Positions 17,786 through 30,265 of a DNA stretch of 64,000 nucleotides are shown here, in pieces (within the stretch, counting starts at the first letter, position 1; each line of letters begins with the position of its first letter). A program made the translations under genes and the position numbers. The notes under the pieces are model-generated. The model ran no database searches. It saw nothing but the letters and a program-made list of their open reading frames with translations, and was not told the DNA's origin. Source of the stretch: Petunia secreta (taxonomy: Eukaryota; Streptophyta; Magnoliopsida; Solanales; Solanaceae); the NCBI GenBank assembly GCA_029990175.1, contig JARKIP010000003.1:2728001-2792000 (forward strand), read 5' to 3'.

Positions 17786-19712
17786 ATTTGAAGCAAATAA
17801 CAATATTCCTGAGAGTGAAACTGGGATGTTTCGGACTCGAGTTTTGGGTGGAGTAAATAAATTGAGCAGAATACTAATACGGTGAGTTAAATAAGAGTCC
17901 TACTTGCTTTTTTTTTTTCTACCCGAGTAAGATATGCGTTAATTAAGTGTCCTGACATAATTGAAACTTTCTTTCTTGTACGTACTTGTAGGAAAAGTAA
18001 TATATTACCATATATAATTGCTTACTTATTTAATCTCTCTCTCTCTATATATATATATAAAGAAGCTTAGGACAAAGTGTAGAATAGGATATTAGGACAA
18101 CAATTGTAATGATATTTAATTTAAATTCAAGTTTGAAAAATAACTTTCATTTTATTTGAATGAATACCTTATCTTATCTAAATCATGAATTGAATAAAAA
18201 GATAAAGTCAAACATATTTTCTTTTAAATACGATAAGACTAACATAAGCATAAGAATTTGAAAAATATATCTATTAAACTTAGATCAATTTATGTTGTGT
18301 AATCAGATCTTATCATTATTAGTAGAACATTATAAACTTGAAAGATAAAGTTTTTAAATTGGAAAGTAAATTTTTGGATAATTTATTCAAAGTTGAATTT
18401 CAAACAAACTTTATCTGCATAAAACTATTCAAAATTATCACCAAACTTTATCTATAATAACTATTCAAATTCAAATTAAAAACGAAATGTTAGGACCTAT
18501 TAACTTCGACACGAGATCTATATAAAGCTATATTTTGCATCTTGACGCGAATGCTTCCTTTGTTTAGTTGTTCCCTTCTCAAAAAATTTGTGGCGAATTG
18601 TTTGTTTGTTGCAACAATAATGAGTTTTATTCATGTATAGATTCTACTATAATTTTAGGTATATCATTTTACCAAGCTTCAGTTGTAAATGTTCATATAG
18701 GTCCCAGTTACGAACTTATATTTTTCATTTATTGCAGATTCATAAGCTATCACAGATAAAAGCAACCGATGGGGAGCTTATAGAATCTAACTTTTGAATC
18801 ATGACATTGAGGTAATAATGCATACAATTGGTAAATCTGCATAATTTATTCATTTTTAATACTTTAGTGTTTCAAAATGTTGATTAAGCAGTATTTTCAG
18901 TCAAGAATTTTACTAATTCCCATTTTTTAGTGCTTTAATAGCAGCTATGGACATCCTTTGCAAAAACGATGGGCGTCACACATTTTAGCGACATCGGAAC
19001 ACAAAAATTGACTAGTCTTTTTATGTTTTTTTTTGAGAAATTAAGGTACTTAAAGGAACTAACCGTTTTAGTACGTTTTTGTAAAGTTTATAAGACGGAG
19101 GATTAGGAGTTGCACTCATTAGGCGTTTAAAACTTGGAAGAAGAAAATGAGATTATCCTCTAAATTTTGATTCCTGGGAAAAATAGGAGTAAATATGAGC
19201 AATCATACTCCATATCAAAAATATTGGGTTCATGAATTCATGCTCTATTGATATGCAGTTGGTGTTATCACTATTTTGTCTATTTATATGGAGGTTTTTC
19301 ATATTACATGCTTGGAGTGTATTTCATCAATGTGATTACATTGTCAATGGTCCTATGATCCTATCATAGAACTTGCATAATTGAAATTTGATAATTTCTA
19401 ATGGCATATGGGAGAAAGTTAAAAAAAAAAAAAAAAATTTTGATTTCCTTTTTACTATATGATTTTTTTCGTATTGTATTAATAATCTTACATTATGCTA
19501 TATTAAGTAATGTTAATTATTCTAACTTTGTAAGATCTAGCTCTTATTTTCCTCACAACTGTAATAGTATACAGGTTTTCTATGCTCAATTTTGAATTTT
19601 CAAAAAAATTAGCCACCAAGGCATCATATATGAGGGTATATTAGCTTAAACTAAAGCTTCTAGATTAATATTTCTGTAGCTTTGACATTGTACTCTGCAT
19701 AATGTGAGGAAA
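17786..19712. other. AT-rich intergenic or unassigned DNA
   Basis: No credible gene. It contains a pyrimidine tract and TA run at about 18036-18060 followed by AAAGAAGC, loosely like a plant Helitron 5' end, and several homopolymer runs (for example A at 19421-19437). The serpin promoter would be at the left edge, reading minus. Confidence 0.4.
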
Positions 19713-20960
19713 ATATGTGTCACGCACTCAAAATTAACGAGTTTATTATTTAAAGGCTGTGATTGGTATTTCGAGGTACTAAATATTTTGAGAGAACTTG
19801 GAGTCACTACTTGACAAGTTAAAGGTGTGCCAAGTCACCAAAAGGTACCTTGGAACACCTTTGACTCATCTAATGGTCTGCGTTAGAGATTCGAGTAAGG
19901 TTCTCAGTTGACTTTCGGGAAGGTATTAGGCATCCTTAAATCCTATGCCGAGCACAGTTGCTTTACTGTCGCAATTTTAATTTATTAAATATGATTGTTA
20001 TATTAAAGCCGTAATTTTGAAGTTATGCTTTGCTTAAGTTTCTTGCAAATATTAGGCGCTTTGATTTTAACTCTTTTAAAATAAAGATTACGTCGAGTCA
20101 CCCACTGGGTAGACTTTTACACAACTTTGTAACAAGTAACCCGAAGAATATACTTTAAAATGATTTTTCACAAGTTAATTTCTTTTATCCCCTAATAAGC
20201 AGATCACAGATCATACTTATTAATTATTAATTTTACCTAATCATTATCTGTTATATTATAATAATCTTTAGTTTAAAAGTTTACCGGACAGTGAGATGGA
20301 AGCCGGAATAATAGAATTCTATATTACAAAAAATGATGGCTGGCTTGCAAGCGTTGTGGACTGCATTTAGTCCGGAGTGACAAACTTTTTATTTCAAAGC
20401 ACTATGTTGTTAGTCAGCAAAAGAGTTGGATGGTTTCAAAAGTCTCGTGGTGCGCCTAACTCATGCCATTTTGTATCCTCTTTAGTTGAACCAATAGCTC
20501 ATTTGGTTCCAATTTCTCATTTTTATTTCCACGTTCGATTAAACAATTGACACTTACAAAGTTGGCTTGTTTATATGTTAAAAATTAAATCCTAAGTTTG
20601 CCTACTGAGTTTAAAGTAGTATATGTCAAATTTCAGAACGCTCCTAACCGAACATAAACCAAGTTAACGTCCAGAGTCTGGATTATCCACTTTTAAATTT
20701 GATTTGCATCTTATGTCCTACCTTGCCTATACATTTTCAGCTTTTGGCCAATTTTCATACAAAGTGATTCAAAAATTTTCAGATCTTTTTTTGTAAAATA
20801 AATTACTATGTTTCCTATTTAAAATAATTCTATCCAGATTTTTCTGTCACACAATTATACAAATACAACTCTACTCTTTAAACGTACAACTCTACTCTTT
20901 AAACGTGTTAAGGTACTAAAAGCCTACATTTGTAAATTTTCTTTCACTTTCCATACGTGT

Positions 20961-22313
20961 TGGTGTTCGGCATTTTATGCCTACTTTTCCTTAATATTTC
21001 TGCACATTTGAGCTTGTTTTGCACTCGTTTGGTAGCTTGTGAATGTGGTTTTACACTGATGTTGTGTTGTGCGTGTGTAGGTTGTTACGCGATGCATTTG
21101 GAGCGTTTTGGAGCTTGATTTAGCATGAATTGGTTGAAGGATGGTTGAAGATTGGATTGAGCACACAAAGGCACGACACGCGACGAGTTTCGGACCAAAG
21201 AAAAGCATTTTTGGCCTGGCGCCCTAGCCCATGCGCCGCGGGCTCTACCGCGCGCAGTGGCTAGGCGCGTTTGGCTTGTGCCGCATGGCCAAGGCGTGCA
21301 GCTGGAGGCGGGTTCTGACTATTGGCACGCGTTCCGAGGCGCGGGGCGCCCGTTATAGCGCCCCTTGTGCGCGTTTTTACTTCCTATTCCTTCTAGCATC
21401 GGGTCTAACTTATTACTAAGGGTTTGGAAACAGTATAAATAGTTTATTACTTATTTTTTGTAAGGAGTTCTTGACTTTGGAGCAATATTGAGAGCTACAC
21501 ACTTCATTGAACAAGGGTTATTCCCAATCTTTCATCTATTACATCAAGTATTTCATTATTACACCAAATCTTTGTCTTGTGATTATGAATATGTGTGGCT
21601 AATTTCCTAACGTTCTGGGGTTAGAGTTTACATGAAAGTTGATTGTTGAAGATTGATTCCCATTGATTGAATCCCATAACGGGTTACTTATTCTTTCTTG
21701 ATTTAACTTGTATAATTGTTAGAGCTCGATAATTATACATCATCTATGGTTTTTGGGTTGAACTCAAAAGAGAGAATCTAATTACGTAATAAGAAAGAAT
21801 AGAACTAGTTTGTGAACCCGGGCATCGGGGAACCAATTCGCGGGTAGGATAGACATATACTTGCTTGCCTAGTTTAACTCATTACATGAATCTTAATGCG
21901 TGCATGTGATTTAACCCATAGACATATAGGGATTGAAGTAGCTTGCATAGACTGCGAAGAACTGAAAGGTTTTCACAGTTACATTTACTCTGTTAGTTAG
22001 TAACTCGGGATTTAAAAAGTGGAATCAATTGGATACATCAACTGGATTGTTCGTAACTCTGACCCTGGATCGCTCTCTTGATATTGTTAACAACCAAAGT
22101 TTTGTCCCATTGCTCGTTTACATCTTTAGCACTTTACTTACTGTGTTTTAGTTATAAAAACTCTTACAACCATTGGAAAAAGACCCCTGGATAGTTTGTT
22201 TAGGAATTGTTTATTAAGCACTAGTCTGCATAGTCCTCGTGGGAACGATACTCGACTTTGTCACTTTATTACTTGGCGACCGCGTATACTTGCGTGTGCG
22301 TTTGGGAGCAACA
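20961..22313 (+). repeat. Athila 5' LTR
   Basis: Runs from TGGTGTTCGGC to GGGAGCAACA. It contains a GC-rich block (about 21216-21375) within otherwise AT-rich sequence and a candidate TATA (AGTATAAATAG, about 21430-21440). It lacks 3 bp near its start relative to the 3' LTR. Confidence 0.9.
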
Positions 22314-22319
22314 AGTTTT

Positions 22320-22337
22320 TGGCGCCGTTGCCGGGGA
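22320..22337 (+). promoter_or_regulatory. Athila primer-binding site
   Basis: TGGCGCCGTTGCCGGGGA, complementary to the 3' end of plant tRNA-Asp, 6 nt after the LTR. Confidence 0.85.
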
Positions 22338-22435
22338 CTAATTACGGGCTAATTACTTTTGAACAATTACTTAATTGCTATTCAGGTTTAATTTTTTGTT
22401 GAGTTTCTTGTGCTGTTTCAGGCAATAGGTTTTGA

Positions 22436-23419
22436 ATGCAAAGGAACAAAAAGGACGAATCATTCGCACCTTTTGATCCCAAGCCTGAAAGAACCTTGAG
22501 GAAGACAAGGAAGGAAGCGAGAGATCGAGAAGCATTAGCAATCGTACTTGCCTCTCTTCCTGTTGAAATGGCTGACGAACAAGCAATAGCAGTGCGAGAT
22601 GTGGCTCTTCCTAGTCTGAAAGGAGTAGAGTCAAGTATTGTGAAGCCTGCTATTACTGGAAATTTTGAGATCAAGCCCGGCATGATTCAGTTGCTGCATG
22701 TGACGGGGCAATATGGTGGATTCCAGCATGAAGATCCGCAGCAACACTTGCAGAACTTTCTGGAGATCAGTGATACTTATACACCGGCAGGTGTGCCTAC
22801 TGATTATGTGCGAATGACTTTGTTCCCATTTTCATTGATTGGGACAGCAAGGAAGTGGTTAAAGGCTGAAAAGCCTGGGTCTATCACTACTTGGGAGGAT
22901 TTAGCTAAGAAATTCTTGGCTAAGTTTTATCCGTCTGCTAAGACGGCCAGGTTGAGGAGTGCAATTTTGTCCTTCCGACAGTTTGAAGGCGAATCATTAT
23001 ATGCAGCCTGGGAGAGATCTAAAGCTTTATTGAGAGATTGTCCACACCACAACCAATCTAATGATGTTATTGCACACACTTTTGTTGAGGGGTTGAACCA
23101 ACATAATAAGATTGTGGTTGATGCTACTGCTGGAGGCCAAGTGCTGGCCTTAAATTTTGAACAGATCTATGACTTGCTTGATAAGTTTTCACAGAGCAAT
23201 CCTGATTGGCAGGGTGATAGCAGAGCTAATATACATAGTGAGGGGGCTAGCAGAGCTATTACGCAGAAAGCTGCTGGGGTACTTCAACTAGATGGAATTA
23301 CAGAGCTGCGAGCGAAGATGGATGCTATTTCTAATCAAATCAGCAAGCTGGCTCTCCAAGCAAAGCCACAACCAGCGCCAGTGCAGCAAGTTCAGACCTT
23401 TTGTGAAGTATGTGGTTAG
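22436..23419 (+). pseudogene. gag: Athila gag, stopped within the zinc knuckle
   Basis: The frame encodes a capsid-type gag (retrotransposon gag core: FLEISDTY, VRMTLFPFSLIGTARKWL, WEDLAKKFLAKFYPS, SFRQFEGESLYAAWERSKALLRDCPHH, TFVEGLN). It ends at TAG (23417-23419) inside a CX2CX3HX4C knuckle: CEVCG, stop, DHSTEIC. The same frame continues downstream into pol, so the stop is probably a single substitution in a once continuous gag-pol. Confidence 0.85.
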
Positions 23420-26400
23420 GATCATAGCACTGAGATTTGTCCCTCTAACCCAGAGTCAGTATATTATGTGGGTAATCAGAACAGATCACAGGGCCAAAAC
23501 CGAAATCAGTATGGTAATAATTATAACACGGGTTGGCGTAATCACCCAAATTTTTCTTGGAGGGATACCCGTGAGCAGTTTCAGGGTAATGAGAGAGCCC
23601 AATTTACTCAAAACAATGCACCACAGCAGGGATCGCAGTCACAGGCTCAGCCACAGCAGTCTAATACTATGGAGGATATGCTCAAGAAAATTCTTGCAGG
23701 GCAGCAAAAGCTCATTGATGAGTCAGCATCTCAGGCACAAACAATTAAAGATTTGAGAAATGCGCAGAAAGATCTTGAAAGACAATTGGGGCAGCTTGCT
23801 GGAGCACAAAATAATAGACCTCGGGGTGCTTTACCGAGTGATACAGAGAAGAATCCTAGAGAATTTGTGCAAGCAGTGACTTTGAGGAATGGAAGAGCAC
23901 TGGAAGAAGTTCCCCCAAAGCCAAAGAAGCCTGTTGGTGAGTTAGAGCCAAATGTTGATAGGGAAGTGGAAAAAGAAGCAGAAAAAGTAACTGAAAAGCA
24001 GCCCGAGTCTGCTATTGTGAGACCACCACCACCTTTCCCGCAGAGACTTCAGAAACAGAAAGTTGATGCAGCATGCAAGAAATTTTTGGAGATATTGATT
24101 CAAATTCAGGTAAATATTCCTTTGGTGGAGCTTTTGCGGGATGTTCCCAAATATGCTAAATACATCAAGGATATTGTTGCTAACAAGAGAAGATTGACTG
24201 AGTTTGAGACCGTTGCACTTACTGAGGAGTGCAGTTGCAGAGTTAGAAGCAAGCTTCCGCAGAAATTGAAGGACCCGGGCAGTTTTACCATCCCTTTGAA
24301 AATTGGGGAACATGAGGTTGGTCGTGCTTTATGTGATTTGGGTGCTAGTATGAATTTGATGCCTTCTTCAGTTTTTAGGAAGCTAGGCCTGGGTGAGCCA
24401 CGACCCACTACTGTGACCCTGCAGCTTGCTGATAGATCTTTGACATGCCCCGAGGGGATTATTGAGGATGTGCTTGTACAAGTGGGTCAGTTCATATTAC
24501 CCGTTGATTTTATTATTCTTGATTATGAAGCTGATCCTGAGGTTCCTCTCATCTTGGGAAGAGGATTTTTAGCTACTGCGGATGCTGTTATTCGAGTCAG
24601 AGCTGGTAAGATGATTATGAAGGTAAATGGGGAAGAAGCTGTGTTTAATGTGTTCAGAGCTACCCAGCTTCCTTCTCACTATGAAGAGTTGTCCATGGTA
24701 AAAGTGATAGATGATGAATTGACTGCTGATGAGAGGTCATTCTTGGCTTCTAATGTTGATTCTTTAGAAAGGGCACTCTTATGTGATGATGATGATATCC
24801 TGAAGGATGAAGATACTGAAGAATATTTGGAGGTTCTTAATATGCAGAGTAGATTCATCCCAGGGTGGAAGAAATTTGAGGAGCTTGATAGACCGTTGAC
24901 CTTAGCTCCTGCTAAACCGTCTATTGAGAAAGCTCCTAATCTTGAGCTCAAACCTTTACCCGCACATTTACGTTATGCTTATTTGGGTGAAGGTAATACT
25001 TTGCCCGTGATCCTTTCTTCTTTGTTGACTGATGTGCAGGTTGAGAAGGTGTTGCGGGTATTGCGAGAGCGCAAGAGAGCTATTGGCTGGACTATTGCTG
25101 ATATTAGAGGGATTAGTCCTTCTTTCTGCATGCATAAAATTCTCTTGGAGGAAGATCATAAGCCATCCATAGAGCAGCAGAGGAGGCTAAACCCAATCAT
25201 GAAGGAGGTGGTAAAGAAAGAAGTTATCAAGTGGCTGGATGCTGGTATTATTTTTCCTATCTCTGACAGCAAGTGGGTGAGTCCAGTGCAATGTGTTCCT
25301 AAGAAGGGGGGCATGGCAGTGGTGAAGAATGAGAACAATGAGTTGATTCCTACAAGAACTGTTACAGGGTGGCGAATTTGCATTGATTATAGGAAGCTCA
25401 ACAAGGCCACCAGGAAAGATCACTTCCCACTCCCTTTTATTGATCAGATGTTGGATAGACTTGCAGGCCATGAGTATTACTGTTTCTTGGATGGGTACTC
25501 GGGCTACAATCAAATTGTGATAGCCCCTGAAGACCAAGAGAAGACCACTTTTACTTGTCCATATGGCACCTATGCATTTAGGAGGATGCCATTTGGGTTG
25601 TGTAATGTCCCAGGGACTTTTCAGTGATGCATGATGACTATTTTCACTGATATGGTGGAAAAATTTATGGAGGTATTTATGGATGATTTCTCAGTGGTTG
25701 GTAACTCGTTTGATGAATGTTTGAAAAATCTTGATGCTGTGCTGAGCCGTTGTGAAGAAACAAATATGGTGCTGAATTGGGAAAAATGTCACTTTATGGT
25801 TCAAGAAGGCATAGTACTTGGGCACAAGGTGTCAAAGCAAGGAATTGAAGTTGATAAAGCAAAGATCGAGGCTATTGAGAAATTACCACCACCTATCTCT
25901 GTTAAAGGGGTGCGTAGTTTCTTGGGACATGCAGGGTTCTATAGACGTTTCATAAAGGACTTCTCTAAAATTTCCACTCCCTTGTGTAAATTGTTGGAGA
26001 AGGATGTGAAATATGTGTTTGATGATGCTTGTCTCAAGGCGTTTGAAGAGTTGAAGAAAAGGTTGGTGACCGCACCAATCATCATTGCTCCTGACTGGTC
26101 TTTGCCATTTGAGTTGATGTGTGATGCGAGTGATAATGCTATTGGGGCTGTTCTAGGCCAAAGAATTGGAAGAATTTTTCACTCCATCTATTATGCAAGC
26201 AAGACGCTTGATGCCGCCCAGTCTAATTATACTACCACTGAGAAGGAGTTGCTAGCCGTGGTTTATGCTTTTGATAAATTTAGATCTTATTTGGTTGGCA
26301 CTCGAGTTGTTGTCTACACTGATCATGCCGCAATCCGGTATTTGTTTGAAAAGAAGGACTCCAAGCCTAGACTCATTAGATGGGTTCTCTTACTGCAAGA

Positions 26401-27837
26401 GTTTGATGTTGAAATTCGAGATCGCAAGGGGACTGAGAATCAAGTTGCTGATCATTTGTCAAGGCTGGAGAATAGAGATCATGTAGTGAAGGGCCCGAGA
26501 TTAAAGAACTGTTTCCTGATGAGCAACTGTTTGCTCTTGATACAGCTGAGGTGCCATGGTATGCTGACATGGTGAATTTACTTGTGAGTAATGTGTACCC
26601 CCCTGGGGCAACTGCTGAGCAGAAGCGTAAACTCCTTCTTGAGAGCAGATTTTATGTGTGGGATGAGCCCTATTTGTACAAGATAGGAGTTGATCAACTA
26701 GCTAGGAGATGTATTCCAAGGGAAGAAGTAGAGCCGGTTCTACAGAGCTGCCATTCCTCTCCTTATGGTGGCCACCTTGGTGGAGATCGAACAGCTACAA
26801 AGGTACTTCAATCTGGTTTCTTTTGGCCTACTTTATTTAAGGATGCTCATGCATTAGTGAAGCAATGTGATCGTTGCCAAAGAACTGGTACCATTACTAG
26901 GCATCACGAGATGCCTTTGAACAATATCTTGGAGATTGAGCTGTTTGATTGTTGGGGTATTGATTTCATGGGTCCATTCCCACCTTCTATGGGCAATAAA
27001 TACATCCTTGTAGCAGTTGATTATGTGTCGAAATGGGTGGAGGCTATTGCACTTCCAACGAATGACGCGAGTGTGGTGGTGAAGTTCGTGAAGAAGAATA
27101 TTTTCACTCGTTTTGGGACACCGCGAGCTATCATTAGTGATGAAGGTACGCATTTTTGTAACCGGTTGTTCAATAAGTTATTGGCTAAGTATGGGGTGCG
27201 CCACAAGGTGGCTACTGCTTATCATCCCCAAACTAGTGGCCAAGTGGAAGTGTCTAACAGAGAGATCAAGCAAATCCTTGAGAAGACTGTGAATGCCTCG
27301 AGGAAGGATTGGGCTATGAAGTTAGATGATGCTCTCTAGGCCTATCGAACTGCATTCAAAACGCCTATTGGAACCTCTCCATATAGGCTTGTTTATGGTA
27401 AGGCCTGTCACTTGCCGGTTGAATTAGAGCATAAGGCGTATTGGGCTATTCAAAAGCTCAACTTTGATATGGCTTTAGCGGGTGAGAGGAGGATGCTCCA
27501 ACTGCATGAACTTGAAGAGTTCCGTTTCCATGCGTATGAAAATGCGAAATTATATAAGGAACGGACAAAGAAGTGGCATGATAAGCGCATTGAGCATCGC
27601 TCTTTTGAGCCCGGGCAGCGTGTATTGTTGTTCAACTCGAGGTTGAAGTTGTTCCCGGGCAAGTTGAAGTCGAGATGGTCGGGGCCTTTTGAAGTTGTTC
27701 GTGTTACCGCACAGGGTGCGGTTGCATTGAGAGCCCCGGGTTCTGAGAGCACATTTCTGGTTAATGGTCAATGGGTGAAACATTATTGGGGAGGTGCGGT
27801 GAATCATCGCACTTCAATTACATTGAGAGACACTTGA
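23420..27837 (+). pseudogene. pol: Athila pol (protease, RT, RNase H, integrase) with two stops and a frameshift
   Basis: Protease has CDLGASMNLMP (from 24332). RT has WRICIDYRKLNKATRKDHFPLP, FLDGYSGYNQI and the catalytic FMDD (about 25677). RNase H has MCDASD, TTTEKELLAVV and YTDHAAIRYL. Integrase has HLGGDRTATKV..CDRCQRTG, GIDFMGPF, SDEGTHF and GQVEVSNREI, then a C-terminal domain to TLRDT. Lesions: TGA at 25625-25627 in the RT FQRCM block (expected CGA), a one-base frameshift near 26490 after RNase H, and TAG at 27337-27339 in the integrase (expected Trp). Domain order is otherwise complete. Confidence 0.88.
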
Positions 27838-28960
27838 TTTATACCCGTCGTGCCACGACGTTAAATAAGGCGCTTCTCGGGAGGCAACCCGAGCTTGTAC
27901 TTGTAATAGTTTAGTTTTCTTTTGTTTTATAGTGTCACGTAGTTGTTGTTTTTGTGTGTCGTTTTTGCAGGAATCGGGTGCGCTACACAAGATGAAATGA
28001 ATGCATTGAGGGGTATGGGTCGTCTCGAGACATGTCCCACGCTTGGGTTTGTACTTAGAATCGAAAATCGGCGCGAAAAAACGTGCTCGGGCGCGTTCGG
28101 GAGTGCCCCGCGCCTCCCAACGCGCAAGAAAAAAGCTGTAGCACAAAAGCTTGGCGCGGTAGGGAGCGCCCCGCGCCTCCCACCGCGCTGAGCTTGGCAG
28201 TGAGTTAAAAAAGTCGAGCGCTGTTGGCCTGCGGCGCAAGGCCTATCGCGCAAGGCAAGGAATTGTTTAAAAAACGGGTCAACGGGTTTTGACCCGAAAT
28301 TCTTTAATCCCCCATGCCCTATAACCCGATTTCTAACACTTGTTCTTCATTACTTTCACTCCAAATTCTCTCTAATCACATCCTAATTCATCTCTAACAA
28401 TTGAACTCATCCCAAATCTTGTGCAATCAACTCTAACACATTCAAGTAAGTACATTACTACTCTTCCTTCTCAATAACATGTAAGTTGTATTCATTATTG
28501 CTCATGGGTGATTCTCTTAGCTAGTTACAAGCTTGTGCATAAAAATTCAATCTTGATGTGCTTAATTGTCTATGATGCTTAGTATAGAACTTGTGACTTG
28601 TAAAAAGAGATCTCCCAACAAGTTGGGAGGGTTGGCACATTACAAAATCCATTGAAATTGCTAGTTCAAAGTTGTGCACACTAGGTGTTTGTAAAAAAGC
28701 CTCAAAGATGAAATATCAATGACATTGTGAATTCTTGAGTAGCAATGCATTCCTTAGGCTTACTATGAACATTAGGTGTTGCATACACACTAGAATTGAT
28801 CATGAGGCACCCACACGATTTTAAAAATTCAAAACGTGGCATATTTTGCCCAAGGCTAGTTTTGTTCAAGTGTGGGGTTGCTCGTGCCATTGAAACGAGT
28901 GATTGACACATAGAGTGTGTGATAAGTGTGGGGTGGTACCCTTGAGCTTGAATTGTATTT
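27838..28960. other. Athila spacer between integrase and the env-like frame
   Basis: Noncoding. It has a duplicated GC-rich block (GCCCCGCGCCTCCCA at about 28105 and 28168), a good 5' splice site (TTCAA/GTAAGTAC at about 28446) and two PPT-like motifs AAGTGTGGGGT (28868 and 28924). Confidence 0.55.
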
Positions 28961-29011
28961 TTGACGCTTAGCTATACATCTCACATTGATATTTGTGTTT
29001 GTGTAGGTACC

Positions 29012-30265
29012 ATGGTAGCCACATCTCATAAGGCGAGTTCTTCATCCACCGCGGGCCCGAGGAGAGAACCTCAAGCCGGGCCTTCATCCACAAAGCAAAA
29101 GGGTAAGGCACCGGCCAAGCCCAAGGCAAAAGAAAAGGCAAAGGCCAAGATTCCAAAGGACGCGGTGCCGATACCACGTCCCGGAGGCAAGACCCAGTAT
29201 GGCCTCCCTTTTGTGAAGAAGGGAGATTGCCAAACATGGTACAAAAATGTGCGGCTTGCGGGGTACATACCCGAGCAAGCCATTGATAAACGGCCGGTGC
29301 TACAAAAGTTTAGAAGTGTGGCCGAGAAGATCATTGCCCTAAAGTGGGACTCAGTGTTTGAGAGTCCGGGGCACGCCAACTTGGACATGGTCCAAGAATT
29401 GTATGCTAACTGGGAGCCCGATGAGGCGTGGAGAGATGATGATGTGGTGACGGTTCGGGGTGTGAAGGTGAAGTTGGATCCATCGGCATTGAATGCCTTC
29501 TTAGGGGTAGCTGACCCCGATTATGATGAGTTGAGAGAGTACATCAAGAAACCGGATTACACGGCCTTGCGAGAGACCCTATGTGGTGAAGGCTCCACGC
29601 ATAAGTGGGGGCGAGGAGCGGCTGGGAGACACAAGTTTATGCATTTCTCCCAGTTTCTCAAGCCGGCTCGTGTATGGACGAGGTTCATAATTGCACGGAT
29701 ACTACCTTGTTCTCATTACTCCGAGGTCACTAAGACTCGGGCGTGCATGGTGTACTTTTTCATGACTGGGCGGCCGGTGAACATAAGATACTACATGCTG
29801 CGAGTGATGAAAGAGCAAAGAAAAGAAAAATCATGTAGTAGGTTGTATTTTGGGAACCTCTTGACCCGTTACTTAGAGAAGGCGGGCGTCCCCGTAGATG
29901 AGGTTGGGGATCGCATTGTCCCTGATATAGGGAAGCCTTTTGACATTGCTTCGGTCAAGGGGGTGATCACCACGGCACCGGTGAAGCTGACGGCGGACGA
30001 GTGGTGGGAGACAAGTGCCAACTTGGCCGCTCGTCAGTATTTGATGATGGAGGCTATGGCCCATCAGTCGGGCGTTGATTTGACTGCTATTGACCGCAAG
30101 GTCCCGCTGACGGAGACCTCGAAGGGTCTGCTGGGCGAGGTTCAAGCTAAAACGGTGGATCCGCAGGAGGATGAGAACACGGATTCAGATATTGTGGCCG
30201 ATGACCCGGACAGTGAGTATGGGACTGATCATGAGGGCGGTGGCGCTGATGAGGAGGAGGCCTAG
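29012..30265 (+). CDS. Athila env-like ORF (putative plant transposon protein domain)
   Basis: An open frame of 417 codons from the ATG at 29012; a further in-frame ATG exists at 28961. I prefer 29012 because a pyrimidine-rich acceptor (TTTGTGTTTGTGTAG, ending 29006) lies just before it and a donor lies at about 28446. The N-terminus is Ser/Lys/Pro-rich (KGKAPAKPKAKEKAKAK). The middle (YGLPFVKKGDCQTWYKNV, FESPGHANLDMVQELYANW, VKVKLDPSALNAFLG, RVWTRFIIARILPCSHYSEVT, RACMVYFFMTGRPVNI) is the globular domain found in the post-pol frame of Athila elements. The C-terminus is Asp/Glu-rich. I see no clear signal peptide or transmembrane segment, so env-like refers to position only. Confidence 0.75.
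   Translation: MVATSHKASSSSTAGPRREPQAGPSSTKQKGKAPAKPKAKEKAKAKIPKDAVPIPRPGGKTQYGLPFVKKGDCQTWYKNVRLAGYIPEQAIDKRPVLQKFRSVAEKIIALKWDSVFESPGHANLDMVQELYANWEPDEAWRDDDVVTVRGVKVKLDPSALNAFLGVADPDYDELREYIKKPDYTALRETLCGEGSTHKWGRGAAGRHKFMHFSQFLKPARVWTRFIIARILPCSHYSEVTKTRACMVYFFMTGRPVNIRYYMLRVMKEQRKEKSCSRLYFGNLLTRYLEKAGVPVDEVGDRIVPDIGKPFDIASVKGVITTAPVKLTADEWWETSANLAARQYLMMEAMAHQSGVDLTAIDRKVPLTETSKGLLGEVQAKTVDPQEDENTDSDIVADDPDSEYGTDHEGGGADEEEA

Noticed and set aside
18568..18759. Possible small host gene
   Set aside because: AT-rich, 63 codons, no motif, no splice or promoter support.
21231..21419. Frame repeated in both Athila LTRs (also 32373-32561)
   Set aside because: Short, GC-block derived and inside LTR; duplication reflects LTR identity.
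27814..28253. Frames in the GC-rich Athila spacer
   Set aside because: Derived from a duplicated GC-rich block between integrase and the env-like frame; no family match.
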